NCBI RefSeq assembly: GCF_042646205.1
Contig: NZ_JBHRTF010000006.1
Location: 124,001-188,000, forward strand
Reading direction: 5' to 3'
Length of the DNA stretch: 64,000 nucleotides
Origin: Cellvibrio fontiphilus_A
GTDB taxonomy: Bacteria; Pseudomonadota; Gammaproteobacteria; Pseudomonadales; Cellvibrionaceae
In this document: positions 40,523 to 48,878 of the stretch, piece by piece
Layout of the letters: every line of letters starts with the position of its first letter
Numbering within the stretch: position 1 is the stretch's first letter
Notes under the pieces: generated by a model
What the model was told of the DNA's origin: nothing
Database searches by the model: none
What the model saw: the letters and a program-made list of their open reading frames with translations, nothing else
Position numbers and translations under genes: made by a program

Positions 40523-42370
40523 TTATTGCTTAGCTTCTAACTCAATTATTGTATTCACCCAATTGGCGTGATCCCATTTGTCATCTTTTAAGGGATCAAC
40601 TTTAAGATTTAATAGCTTGATACCAGTAACATCTATGTATTGAGTAGGGATGTTGCGCTCATAACCGTATATCGCGGGTGATTCCCATAGTAGTTTTCCA
40701 TCGCCCCACACCGAAAACTTAACATCAGCGGTTCCAACTTCATCATCAAGTGCTGCTTTGAAGCTAAAAGTTTTTGCACTTTCAGGTAGTTGATATTGAA
40801 TGTCTGATCTCGAATGAGTGCCAATTCCCTGAGCGTATCGACGGTTTGCAATAGATAACTTATTGCCGTCAAAGCTTCGATTAATTGCCATGGCCCCATG
40901 ATCCTGGCGCGCATAGTTAAGTGGCAAATCTGTTAATAAAACTTGTTGTTCACTGAGTTGTATTTGATGTAGGTGATAGCGGTCAAAAAAATACAGCAAC
41001 ATTACACTGCTGGCTAATATGAAAAACCAAAGTCCGAACAGCGGAATCCGGTAAAGATGTTTTAAGCCTCGTGCTGCTTTGGAAAGAAATTGGTGGTTAG
41101 ATAGCTGATCTATGAGCGCTACAATCAATAGGCCAAGGGTTAACCAGGATAAGCCTACCCAGATGTCCGAGCCATTGATTTCTAGAATGATGAGCATATT
41201 TAACGCACAGGCCATGCTTATCAGTGCGGGATAGAATATTTTCTGACGAGCCGAGGCGCAGAACCCCAGTGCCATTATCGCAGCGGGGAAAAGATAGCGT
41301 TCATGCATTGCAGGCAGGAGTGCAAAAAAAGCGAGCGCACAAATGCTGGCAGAGAACAGTGAGTAGCTGAGGAGTTGGTTGCTGGCGATATAGATTTTAT
41401 TTTTTATTAGAAAATAAATGCCATGAGCAAACACTAAAAGTGATACGCATGAGAATAATAACATTCCGAAATGCTTAGCCATAAATATGCGCGCCCAAAT
41501 GGTGTCGCCCTGTACACCAAAAAGAATCACATTATCGGGTACTGTATTGCCCGTGAGTAGAATCCATATATTTGCCGCATTGAAGGTTGTCATCGGGTAC
41601 TGTCCTAAAGTGTCTATATACGCTTGGCGGACAGATTGCCAAAAGTGACCTGCAATAATTGATGGTAAAAAAATTAACACTCCCAGTGCGAGCGAAATCA
41701 GAATGCCAATAATATGTTGGCGAATTTTAGTAAAAAATAAAAAACCAAATACAGGGGCAAAAGCAATGCTTTGGAACTTTGTGAGTAATGCTAATGCAAA
41801 CAAGGGGATTGCAAGATATGCGTAGCGCCAGCTGCTGGCAGCGACCAGGCTGCAGTAGACCATGACGGCAGGAACTAGGTCTATCTGCCCCCAAATGGGG
41901 CCGTTTACCAAAATGGCGGGATTAAATACGGTAAGAATCATGACCATTTGTTGTGCGAGAGGATTAGCTCTTGCTTTCTGCAACTGACGAAAAATAATGA
42001 CTGTTAGCGAACAATGAGATGCTACTACAGGGAGTTGCGTGAGAAATTTTAGTAAATCATTGTGCTCAAGCGGTATTGCGGTGAGGTTGTAAAACTTTCC
42101 AACTAGAAAAAGCCAATGAATATAAACAGGAGGGTAGTTGCCATTAAAGCCATCGTAGCCACCGGTAGAAAGTTGCCTTACCCAGTCTTGCCAGTAACCC
42201 AAATCTTGGCTGTATCCTTTCAAAAATAAGAAGGCAAAATTTATAGTCACCACTAACATCAAGTAGCCCTGTAGCACGCTATTAGGCATAGTGACATGGT
42301 GTGATATTGGTAAGAATCCATTCAAAGGTCTAATGGTGCGGGGCGCCAATTTTGATTCTTGAGCATTCAT
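40523..42370 (-). CDS. GT-C-like membrane protein with C-terminal NPCBM-like carbohydrate-binding domain
   Basis: 615 residues. About ten membrane helices cover 30-470, with D-L-G-Y-W-Q-D-W-V-R and G-N-Y-P-P-V-Y-I-H in the first extracytoplasmic loop and a G-P-I-W-G-Q-I-D-L-V-P block typical of polyprenyl-sugar mannosyl- or glucosyltransferases. The last 130 residues (about 486-615) resemble an NPCBM/NEW2 domain: R-R-Y-A-Q-G-I-G-T-H-S-R-S and A-A-L-D-D-E-V-G near its start, then K-F-S-V-W-G-D-G-K-L-L-W-E-S. Such a fusion would hold the acceptor glycan next to the enzyme. Middle gene of the Gtr operon. Confidence 0.72.
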   Translation of the reverse strand: MNAQESKLAPRTIRPLNGFLPISHHVTMPNSVLQGYLMLVVTINFAFLFLKGYSQDLGYWQDWVRQLSTGGYDGFNGNYPPVYIHWLFLVGKFYNLTAIPLEHNDLLKFLTQLPVVASHCSLTVIIFRQLQKARANPLAQQMVMILTVFNPAILVNGPIWGQIDLVPAVMVYCSLVAASSWRYAYLAIPLFALALLTKFQSIAFAPVFGFLFFTKIRQHIIGILISLALGVLIFLPSIIAGHFWQSVRQAYIDTLGQYPMTTFNAANIWILLTGNTVPDNVILFGVQGDTIWARIFMAKHFGMLLFSCVSLLVFAHGIYFLIKNKIYIASNQLLSYSLFSASICALAFFALLPAMHERYLFPAAIMALGFCASARQKIFYPALISMACALNMLIILEINGSDIWVGLSWLTLGLLIVALIDQLSNHQFLSKAARGLKHLYRIPLFGLWFFILASSVMLLYFFDRYHLHQIQLSEQQVLLTDLPLNYARQDHGAMAINRSFDGNKLSIANRRYAQGIGTHSRSDIQYQLPESAKTFSFKAALDDEVGTADVKFSVWGDGKLLWESPAIYGYERNIPTQYIDVTGIKLLNLKVDPLKDDKWDHANWVNTIIELEAKQ

Positions 42371-42399
42371 AAATAGTTTCTATTTAGAGAGCGTTGAAA

Positions 42400-43356
42400 T
42401 TAATCCTTTTTTACTATTTCACTGATGTGAAATTTAGGGCGTCTTTTGACTTCTTCGTAAATTTTTGAGAGATATTCCCCGATAACGCCCAAGCATAAAA
42501 GCTGAACGCTTCCAATAAACAGCAAAGGTAATAATACCGATGCCCAACCAGGAGTTGCGTTATCAGTAAAAAAGCGTATCGCTAACACCCAGGCAATGAG
42601 CGAAAAAGAAGCAAAGCCGGAGACAAGCCCTAGAACAGTGATCATGCGCAGTGGGGCAGTAGAAAATGCAGTAATGCCTTTCCATGCAAATGACAACATT
42701 TTTTTAAGTGGATATTTGCTTTCGCCGGCTTCACGAGCTTGGCGCTCATATTCCACTACAGATGAGGGGTAACCTACTTCACGTACTATACCGCGTAAAA
42801 AAAGATTGGATTCATCATATTCTTTTAGTGACTCCAACGCACGGCGTGACAGTAGGCGAAAATCAGCATGATTGAATACTAAATCAACGCCCATTTTTTT
42901 CATTAAATGGTAGTAACCTTCAGCGGTAAAACGTTTGAAAAATGTATCGGTGTTACGCGCTGAACGTACACCATAAACTACATCGTTACCTTTCAGGTAT
43001 TCATCCACCATAGCTTCAATGTTTTTTGGGTCATCTTGTAAATCAGCGTCGATGCTTACAGTAATGTCTTCGGTTGTCGCGCATAATCCGGCATACAGCG
43101 CATTTTGGTGCCCTTTGTTGCGCGAGAGTTTTACCGCAACTAATGCCGAATTCGCTGTGGCTTCACGAGCGAGAATTTCCCATGTTCTATCTTTACTGCC
43201 ATCGTCCACCAAATAAATTTTAGAATCGGCGCTTATTTTTCCTCGGCTTATCATCCCCTCTCGCAGAGAAAGCATAGTGGCTAAAGTCTTGGGGAGCATT
43301 TCTTCTTCGTTGTAGCAGGGGATGACAACGGCGAGAGAGGGAGTGTGGCTAGCCAT
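42400..43356 (-). CDS. gtrB: GtrB-type family 2 glycosyltransferase (polyprenyl-phosphate sugar synthase)
   Basis: 318 residues from the ATG at 43356, two bases after the GtrA stop (TAACATG). A GT-A domain (about 10-235) with V-V-I-P-C-Y-N-E-E, Y-L-V-D-D-G-S-K-D and D-A-D-L-Q-D-D-P is followed by two membrane helices, as in DPM1/GtrB. It loads a nucleotide sugar onto undecaprenyl phosphate at the cytoplasmic face. The GtrA flippase gene upstream and the GT-C genes downstream complete the pathway. Confidence 0.92.
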   Translation of the reverse strand: MASHTPSLAVVIPCYNEEEMLPKTLATMLSLREGMISRGKISADSKIYLVDDGSKDRTWEILAREATANSALVAVKLSRNKGHQNALYAGLCATTEDITVSIDADLQDDPKNIEAMVDEYLKGNDVVYGVRSARNTDTFFKRFTAEGYYHLMKKMGVDLVFNHADFRLLSRRALESLKEYDESNLFLRGIVREVGYPSSVVEYERQAREAGESKYPLKKMLSFAWKGITAFSTAPLRMITVLGLVSGFASFSLIAWVLAIRFFTDNATPGWASVLLPLLFIGSVQLLCLGVIGEYLSKIYEEVKRRPKFHISEIVKKD

Positions 43357-43357
43357 G

Positions 43358-43753
43358 TTAATGATTCCTATATATCCAGAATTTTTGAACCGCAAAATTA
43401 ATAAAGACCGTTAGTCCGGTTGCGATGAACTGAGCGACTAGATAGTTCTCTACCCAAGGGATGGGTAAGAAGTTGTCGAAGAGCCATAAGAAAATTGCAA
43501 ATAATGAAGTGTTGCATAACAGGCCAATACCAACCGCTACAACGAATCTGGGAAATGCTTCCCGGTGCCGGCGTTTGCTGTTAAACGTGAAACGGTAATT
43601 TGCCCAATAATTAAAAAATGATGACAGCAAATATCCTGCAGCGGAGCCTGTGACTTCCGACAAGAGTTTCGATTCAACAAAGACTATTAATAGTAGGAAT
43701 TGGATTAGGCTGGATATCCCGCCAATGCCAACAAATAGGGCGAAGCGTTTCAT
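43358..43753 (-). CDS. gtrA: GtrA-family flippase
   Basis: 131 residues with four membrane helices (about 5-25, 35-55, 70-95, 105-125), matching GtrA: G-G-I-S-S-L-I-Q-F near the start and A-G-Y-L-L-S-S-F-F-N-Y-W-A-N-Y-R-F-T-F mid-chain. It is proposed to flip undecaprenyl-phosphate sugars to the periplasm. First gene of the operon. Confidence 0.92.
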   Translation of the reverse strand: MKRFALFVGIGGISSLIQFLLLIVFVESKLLSEVTGSAAGYLLSSFFNYWANYRFTFNSKRRHREAFPRFVVAVGIGLLCNTSLFAIFLWLFDNFLPIPWVENYLVAQFIATGLTVFINFAVQKFWIYRNH

Positions 43754-43894
43754 TGTTATTGTTGGTTTGTAGTTTTAGGGTTAATGGTGTGTCGCTGTTT
43801 TAATGCGGCCAAACCTTAACATATTTTTGCAGTAGATAGGATGGTAAATCCAGCGAGCGTGGCAAAGGTCACGCTTGTTCAGCGGCGTTGAATA

Positions 43895-44122
43895 TCATGC
43901 CCAACGTAAAGCTGCGCCAGCACGTTCAATATAAACGTACTCGGTTTTGTTGGTTAGTGGATGACAGCTGTGGCGCAGGTGGTGATGGTGTGCGCTTGAC
44001 CCCATGTATTCCCAGCAATGACCTTCATTCACGCACAAGGGGTCTCCAGCATTCAATCCATAGCTGGCAAGTTCATCCCACATTTTTGGCCATTCGGCAT
44101 GATTAATGTCGAGGTATTCCAT
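43895..44122 (-). CDS. Small conserved-looking protein, His-rich, function unknown
   Basis: 75 residues with GAGAAG about 6 bp before the ATG. It contains W-P-K-M-W-D-E-L-A-S-Y-G-L, C-W-E-Y-M-G-S, then four His in a row (45-48), L-R-H-S-C-H-P (50-55) and E-Y-V-Y-I-E-R. The pattern W-E-Y-M-G ... R-H-x-x-H-P looks like a real small protein family rather than a chance frame, and the opposing frame is less protein-like. H45-48, H51, C53 and H54 could bind a metal. Function unknown. It stands alone before the gtr operon. Confidence 0.65.
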   Translation of the reverse strand: MEYLDINHAEWPKMWDELASYGLNAGDPLCVNEGHCWEYMGSSAHHHHLRHSCHPLTNKTEYVYIERAGAALRWA

Positions 44123-44337
44123 TGCTGCTTCTCATGTTTTCTTGAGGGGATTTAGATCGGTTGTTGAGTTTATTTTGGTTTATTAAATTACTTTGTCAAT
44201 ATTTAATTGTAAGTTTTTGATTTTTATAAATAAATAAAATTTATTGGGTGCTGACAATAGTTTTTAATCATAAAATTTGACTAAAAAGTATGTGATTCAG
44301 CGGTCAATCAGATCGTAGAAATAAAATTTTGATGCTC

Positions 44338-44362
44338 AAACCTTTCCTTTAATGTAAGGTTT
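44338..44362 (+). promoter_or_regulatory. CueR-type operator before the MerR gene
   Basis: AAACCTT (44338-44344), 11 bp, AAGGTTT (44356-44362): a perfect inverted repeat with the ACCTT-N11-AAGGT geometry of the CueR box of E. coli copA. It lies 25 bp before the MerR start, so self-regulation is likely. Clear -35 and -10 boxes around it were not found. Confidence 0.5.
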
Positions 44363-44387
44363 GGTCAGCGGAAAAAAAGGTTGAGAG

Positions 44388-44804
44388 ATGAATATAGGTC
44401 AGGTGTCGCAGGCTTCGGGTTTGCCGAGCAAAACCATTCGCTTTTATGAACAGCTTGGCTTGGTGGTGCCTGCGCGCCAGCTGTCCAATGGTTACAGATC
44501 ATATTCCCTTGATGATGTGGAGCGGTTGCGGTTTATTCAGCGGGCCAGGGCTGTTGGATTCGGACTGGAAGAGTGCAGGGAGTTATTGGCACTTTATTCC
44601 GACCCAATGCGGCGCAATCAGGGAGTGGCGCAATTATTAAGTACTTATTTGCAGCAGCTTGAGCAGCAGCTGATTGCTCTTGAAACTATGCGCAGTAGTA
44701 TCGAATCTATGATGGAGGAGTGCATTCGAGAGACTGGCGACAATAGTGATTTACCTCCAATGGGGCAGTTAGCAGGCATGCCTTTCAGGCTTGTGAATTC
44801 ATAG
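44388..44804 (+). CDS. CueR-like MerR-family regulator with an altered metal loop
   Basis: 138 residues. The N-terminal helix-turn-helix (M-N-I-G-Q-V-S-Q-A-S-G-L, I-R-F-Y-E-Q-L-G-L, N-G-Y-R-S-Y-S) and the dimer helix (about 80-110) are close to E. coli CueR. The metal loop, C-x7-C in CueR (C112 and C120), reads C-I-R-E-T-G-D-N-S-D-L-P-P-M from residue 112: the first Cys is kept, the second is gone, and the loop is longer. It therefore may not sense Cu(I) in the usual way. No copper exporter gene is adjacent. Confidence 0.85.
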   Translation: MNIGQVSQASGLPSKTIRFYEQLGLVVPARQLSNGYRSYSLDDVERLRFIQRARAVGFGLEECRELLALYSDPMRRNQGVAQLLSTYLQQLEQQLIALETMRSSIESMMEECIRETGDNSDLPPMGQLAGMPFRLVNS

Positions 44805-44873
44805 CCTCGGATGTTTTTCGATGCTAAAAGGGCTATGATGCGCGCCATTTAACAAATTGCAATAGGGGAAGCT

Positions 44874-45443
44874 ATGAGCATCAAATCTGACAAGTGGATG
44901 CGCCGTATGGCAGAGCAGCAGGGTATGATTGAACCGTTTGAGCCGGGTCAAATTCGTCAGGACGCTGGCGGCCAGCGTATCATTTCCTATGGCACATCTA
45001 GCTACGGTTACGATGTTCGCTGCGCTGATGAATTCAAGATTTTTACCAATGTTCACTCAACGGTTGTAGACCCCAAAAATTTTGATGAAAAAAGTTTCGT
45101 CGATATAAAAAGTGATGTCTGTATCATCCCGCCAAACTCATTTGCCTTGGCGAGGACTGTTGAATACTTCCGTATTCCTCGCAGTATTTTGACCGTGTGT
45201 CTGGGTAAATCTACTTATGCGCGCTGCGGCATCATCGTAAATGTCACTCCCTTGGAGCCTGAATGGGAAGGGCACGTTACGCTGGAGTTCTCCAATACCA
45301 CGCCGCTGCCCGCAAAAATTTATGCTAATGAAGGCGTCGCGCAAATGCTGTTTTTTGAAACAGATGAGGTTTGTGAAACATCCTATCGTGATCGGGGTGG
45401 TAAGTATCAGGGGCAGCGTGGTGTTACGCTCCCGCGCACTTAA
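44874..45443 (+). CDS. dcd: dCTP deaminase
   Basis: 189 residues, the normal proteobacterial length. Family blocks: S-Y-G-Y-D-V-R, G-K-S-T-Y-A-R-C-G-I-I-V-N-V-T-P-L-E-P-E-W-E-G-H-V-T-L-E-F-S and Y-Q-G-Q-R-G-V-T. The Glu of L-E-F-S-N is the catalytic base. It makes dUTP from dCTP on the way to dTMP. A small zinc-site protein follows at 17 bp. Confidence 0.97.
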   Translation: MSIKSDKWMRRMAEQQGMIEPFEPGQIRQDAGGQRIISYGTSSYGYDVRCADEFKIFTNVHSTVVDPKNFDEKSFVDIKSDVCIIPPNSFALARTVEYFRIPRSILTVCLGKSTYARCGIIVNVTPLEPEWEGHVTLEFSNTTPLPAKIYANEGVAQMLFFETDEVCETSYRDRGGKYQGQRGVTLPRT

Positions 45444-45460
45444 CTTTCTGTGGTGCTGTT

Positions 45461-45646
45461 ATGGGCGATATTATCCCATTTAAAAAACCTAGCCCTGTCG
45501 ATAAACATAAGGGCAAGACTTTGTGTCGAAGTGGTTTTCATAAATGGCAGGTCGTGAAGGAAAAGCGGTTTGATGTTAAGCAGGGAAAGTTGGTGACTGT
45601 TTATAAGTGCGCTCGCTGTGGCGAGCAAAAAGTTGAATTGAAATAA
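45461..45646 (+). CDS. Small zinc-ribbon-like protein
   Basis: 61 residues. C22, H27, C50 and C53 (in C-R-S-G-F-H-K-W and K-C-A-R-C-G) could hold one zinc, as in DUF1660-like ribbons, which show a similar C-x-x-x-G-H-K-W ... C-x-x-C-G pattern. Basic overall, with P-F-K-K-P-S-P-V-D-K-H-K-G-K. It lies 17 bp after dcd and ends in a terminator, so it is probably cotranscribed with dcd. Function unknown. Confidence 0.7.
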   Translation: MGDIIPFKKPSPVDKHKGKTLCRSGFHKWQVVKEKRFDVKQGKLVTVYKCARCGEQKVELK

Positions 45647-45658
45647 ATCGCATCATAC

Positions 45659-45699
45659 AAAAACAACAAAGGCTCCTGAGTGGAGCCTTTGTTGTTTTT
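45659..45699. terminator. Bidirectional terminator
   Basis: A long stem (AACAACAAAGGCTCC with its complement, loop TGAG region) flanked by A5 and T5 runs. It serves the small zinc-site gene and, on the other strand, slyD. Confidence 0.93.
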
Positions 45700-45723
45700 G
45701 TGGCTTGTATGCCTATCGATTTC

Positions 45724-46206
45724 TTAGTGGTGATGACCGCCTGCGCCATGGGCGTGGCCGTGGTTTAGCTCTTCTTCAGTCGCTGCACGAATATCGGTGA
45801 TTTCAACATCAAACGTTAAGTCTACGCCTGCCAAAGGGTGGTTCCCATCGATAGTGACTTGGTCGCCTTCAACCTGGGTGACGGTCACAACTTGTAGACC
45901 TTGTTCAGTTTCTGCATGAAACTCCATTCCAACTTCAATTTTATCGATGCCTGAGAACATGTTGGATGGCAACTGTTGCACCAAGCTATCGTCGCGCAAG
46001 CCGTAGGCTTCGGCAGCTTTAACAGCAACATTAAGTTTATCGCCTACTTTTTTGCCTTCCAATGCATCTTCAAGGCCCGGAATAATGTTGCCAGCACCAT
46101 GCAGGTATGACAGCGGCTCCTGGCCTTCGGACGAGTCGAGTACTTTGCCTGAGCCATCAGTCAGGGTGTAGTGGAAGCTTGCAACGCAATTTTCTGAGAT
46201 GTTCAT
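45724..46206 (-). CDS. slyD: SlyD-type FKBP peptidyl-prolyl isomerase
   Basis: 160 residues. The FKBP half has F-H-Y-T-L-T-D-G-S-G-K-V-L-D-S-S-E-G and Y-L-H-G-A-G-N-I-I-P-G-L-E, and an insert-in-flap chaperone domain lies about 70-120. The tail H-G-H-A-H-G-A-G-G-H-H-H is a metal-binding His-rich end as in SlyD, which delivers nickel to hydrogenases and folds proteins. A shared terminator follows. Confidence 0.93.
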   Translation of the reverse strand: MNISENCVASFHYTLTDGSGKVLDSSEGQEPLSYLHGAGNIIPGLEDALEGKKVGDKLNVAVKAAEAYGLRDDSLVQQLPSNMFSGIDKIEVGMEFHAETEQGLQVVTVTQVEGDQVTIDGNHPLAGVDLTFDVEITDIRAATEEELNHGHAHGAGGHHH

Positions 46207-46243
46207 AATGAGCCTTTATGGTTAAGTTAAATCGATTAATGTA

Positions 46244-46960
46244 TTAGAAGTTGGAAATTACTTTTCCATCTAACGTCGCCTTGTGAATGTAGATGGTATA
46301 AACGTCTCCCTTTTCCTCTTGTTGCAAGCGAACCAGCAAATAATTCCAGTCTTTGGCTAGCCAGGCGTAGGTGACACGGTCATTGTCTTCCCGGCTGCGT
46401 TTTATTTTCACGGTGTTTACTTTGCCCAGGGGGGTTTCCAATAGCTCTTCGCCCACCGTGGTGAATTTATATTTTTTTAGGCGACCACCGTCGGCTATTT
46501 GGTATTCAAAGTCTTTGTGCCCATTGATCAAATCCTGCTGCATCTGTAACTGGTAGCTCAATTTATCTTGAACTTTTTGAGCGATATCCATCTCCCAGCT
46601 GGTTTTTTGTACGTTATTGGTGACGGTTTTCGTTGGCCAGTCAAAGGTTAATTTAGCGTCGCGATCTTTGCCTAGTCCGCGGCGAGCATAGGTGTAAGTC
46701 AGGGGAGTAATGGTTTGTTGTGTTTGATTCCATTGCATGTGACTCTGCTCGGTAATGCTCCCGATCATTGAGTCAGCTTTGAACAATAAATCGTATTTCC
46801 CATCTTGGGTTTTAGTGAGTCTATTGGTCACGGTAATGTTAAAGCCATAGAGTTTGGCTCTGTATTCATTATCGAACGTTTTGGGCGCTTCTGCGGCCCA
46901 CGCGGTCGTAGTGCCTATCAGTAGGCTGGCAGTTAACAAAACAACTCTAAAGCGAAACAT
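46244..46960 (-). CDS. DUF3108 periplasmic protein
   Basis: 238 residues with a signal peptide (to about 22, cleavage at A-W-A-A). Mostly beta-strands; conserved-looking blocks include Y-R-A-K-L-Y-G, Q-M-Q-Q-D-L-I-N and W-L-A-K-D-W-N-Y-L-L-V-R-L-Q-Q. DUF3108 proteins are often encoded beside purN-purM in pseudomonads, as here (purN begins 11 bp away on the same strand). Its role is not known. Confidence 0.88.
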   Translation of the reverse strand: MFRFRVVLLTASLLIGTTTAWAAEAPKTFDNEYRAKLYGFNITVTNRLTKTQDGKYDLLFKADSMIGSITEQSHMQWNQTQQTITPLTYTYARRGLGKDRDAKLTFDWPTKTVTNNVQKTSWEMDIAQKVQDKLSYQLQMQQDLINGHKDFEYQIADGGRLKKYKFTTVGEELLETPLGKVNTVKIKRSREDNDRVTYAWLAKDWNYLLVRLQQEEKGDVYTIYIHKATLDGKVISNF

Positions 46961-46971
46961 AGGGGATCCTT

Positions 46972-47643
46972 TTATGGCTCGTTGGCTTCAATTTGATAAC
47001 CCGTGGCCGGTAAAAGTTCACCATTTAGCACTGCGTGACCTTCCTGCATGGTCAATTTACCCAGAGCAAACCACTTTACTGCAAGGGGATAAATGACGTG
47101 CTCTTGACGTTGAACTCTTTTTGCCAAAGTGCTGGCATCATCACCAGTAAATATGGGGACTCGCGCTTGAACTACGGCAGGGCCACCGTCCAATTCTGCG
47201 GTAACAAAATGTACAGTTACACCGTGGTGGCTTTCGCCCGCATCCAGCGCACGTTGATGAGTGTGTAGGCCCTGAAATTTGGGCAACAGTGACGGGTGGA
47301 TATTAAGCATTCGCCCCAAATAATGCTGGGTAAATTCCGGCGTAAGGATGCGCATGAAGCCCGCAAGCACAACAAGGCCTGGCGTGTAATTATCAATTGT
47401 CTGAATGAGTTCAGCATCGAAGCTTTCGCGGCTATCGAAGTTTTTGTGATCCAATACTTGGGTATGGATGCCTGCCTCTTGCGCGCGCGTCAGGCCAAAC
47501 ACATCGGGGCGATTACTGATAACAGCGGCAATTTCGATGGGCAAATCGCCGCTTTTCATGCCATCTATGAGTGCTTGTAGATTGCTGCCGCTGCCGGAAA
47601 TAAGTACAACAACTCGCAGCGGGCTTGGGTGAATGGTGGACAT
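46972..47643 (-). CDS. purN: Phosphoribosylglycinamide formyltransferase
   Basis: 223 residues. Formyltransferase motifs: V-V-L-I-S-G-S-G-S-N-L-Q-A-L, N-R-P-D-V-F-G, H-P-S-L-L-P-K-F-Q-G and T-V-H-F-V. The catalytic Asn-His-Asp set appears as N (I-H-P-S-L region), H and D in the usual order. It formylates GAR with 10-formyl-THF. Translated right after purM with a 3-bp gap. Confidence 0.95.
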   Translation of the reverse strand: MSTIHPSPLRVVVLISGSGSNLQALIDGMKSGDLPIEIAAVISNRPDVFGLTRAQEAGIHTQVLDHKNFDSRESFDAELIQTIDNYTPGLVVLAGFMRILTPEFTQHYLGRMLNIHPSLLPKFQGLHTHQRALDAGESHHGVTVHFVTAELDGGPAVVQARVPIFTGDDASTLAKRVQRQEHVIYPLAVKWFALGKLTMQEGHAVLNGELLPATGYQIEANEP

Positions 47644-47646
47644 GTA

Positions 47647-48702
47647 TCAGAGGCCTTGTAAATCCACTTGGTGTTCTTCCGCGCTTGCAGCCGCAATATG
47701 ACCAATCACAAAAGCGTTTTCGCCAGCGTTGCGCAAAATAGCCAAGGCATTGTCTTTCTCACTAGCAGGTATAGCGATAACCATGCCCACGCCGCAGTTA
47801 AAGGTGCGGTACATTTCGCGCATATCCACGTTGCCGCCTTGTTGCAGCCATTGGAACACCGGTGGGAAAGCCCAGCTTTTGGTGTCGATAACTGCTTTGG
47901 TGCCTTCAGGTAATACACGGGGGATATTTTCTGTGAGCCCGCCACCAGTGATGTGTGCCATGGCGTTCACTTGTGATTCTTTGATCAGTTTCAGTACCGA
48001 TTTAACGTAAATACGGGTTGGCTCCATGAGCGCATCCCCCAGTGGACGGCCGCCACAGTCCTGCGTCAGATCGGCGTTGGTAACCTCGATGATTTTGCGG
48101 ATCAGCGAATAACCATTGGAGTGAGGGCCGCTTGAGGTAAGCGCGATAAGGGTGTCGCCCACTTGCACTTTGCTGCCATCAATAATTTCGGATTTTTCCA
48201 CTACTCCGGTACAGAAGCCGGCCAAATCATAATCTTCACCTTCGTACATGCCGGGCATTTCCGCGGTTTCGCCGCCCACCAAAGCGCAGCCGGCAAGTTC
48301 GCAGCCATCGCCAATACCAGCAACAACCGAAGCGGCAACATCGACATTCAGCTTGCCGGTTGCGTAATAATCCAGGAAAAACAGTGGCTCGGCGCCAGTG
48401 ACTACCAAATCATTTACACACATGGCAACCAAATCGATTCCTATGGTGTCATGTTTGTTGAGGTTCATTGCCAAGCGCAGTTTGGTGCCAACGCCATCAG
48501 TACCGGACACCAGAATAGGTTGGCGATAACCCGCTGGAATTTCTACGAGAGAGGCAAAACCGCCCAGACCGGCCATCACTTCAGGACGACGGGTACGTTT
48601 GGCGACACTTTTGATGCGCTCGACCAGTGCATCGCCGGCTTCGATATCAACACCAGCGTCTTTGTAGCTAAGGGATGGAGTAGGGGTTTGGTTTTGGCTC
48701 AT
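47647..48702 (-). CDS. purM: Phosphoribosylformylglycinamidine cyclo-ligase (AIR synthetase)
   Basis: 351 residues. PurM/HypE fold with S-Y-K-D-A-G-V-D-I-E-A-G near the start, G-T-D-G-V-G-T-K-L, M-C-V-N-D-L and A-H-I-T-G-G-G-L-T-E-N. It closes FGAM to AIR in the fifth step of purine synthesis. Its 5' leader is split by the group II intron at 48744-51529, in the same orientation, so the mRNA must be spliced or purM must use a promoter downstream of the intron. Confidence 0.97.
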   Translation of the reverse strand: MSQNQTPTPSLSYKDAGVDIEAGDALVERIKSVAKRTRRPEVMAGLGGFASLVEIPAGYRQPILVSGTDGVGTKLRLAMNLNKHDTIGIDLVAMCVNDLVVTGAEPLFFLDYYATGKLNVDVAASVVAGIGDGCELAGCALVGGETAEMPGMYEGEDYDLAGFCTGVVEKSEIIDGSKVQVGDTLIALTSSGPHSNGYSLIRKIIEVTNADLTQDCGGRPLGDALMEPTRIYVKSVLKLIKESQVNAMAHITGGGLTENIPRVLPEGTKAVIDTKSWAFPPVFQWLQQGGNVDMREMYRTFNCGVGMVIAIPASEKDNALAILRNAGENAFVIGHIAAASAEEHQVDLQGL

Positions 48703-48783
48703 ATGAAGTGGCTCACAGCTCTTGCAATTGGAGTGATTTAAAAGTCGGGTAGGAACAGGGCATTACTGCCCCATTCCCCCCTA

Positions 48784-48818
48784 AGAACCGTGCGTGCGAC
48801 TTTCATCGCACACGGCTC
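48784..48818 (-). ncRNA. Group II intron domain V (catalytic hairpin)
   Basis: Starts GAGCCGTGTGCG on the minus strand and closes with CGCACGCACGGTTCT around the GAAA-type loop region. The AGC catalytic triad is near the 5' end. Domain VI, with the branch-point A, would fall in the following 35 bases down to 48744. Confidence 0.88.
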
Positions 48819-48878
48819 AAGCTTACAGCAAGTCAGAAAATCTGACCGGCGACGTTACACGTTACAAAGGTGCGGATT

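Noticed and set aside
43888..44106. Plus-strand frame opposite the small His-rich gene
   Set aside because: The minus-strand reading has a better ribosome site and a domain-like pattern; the plus frame does not.
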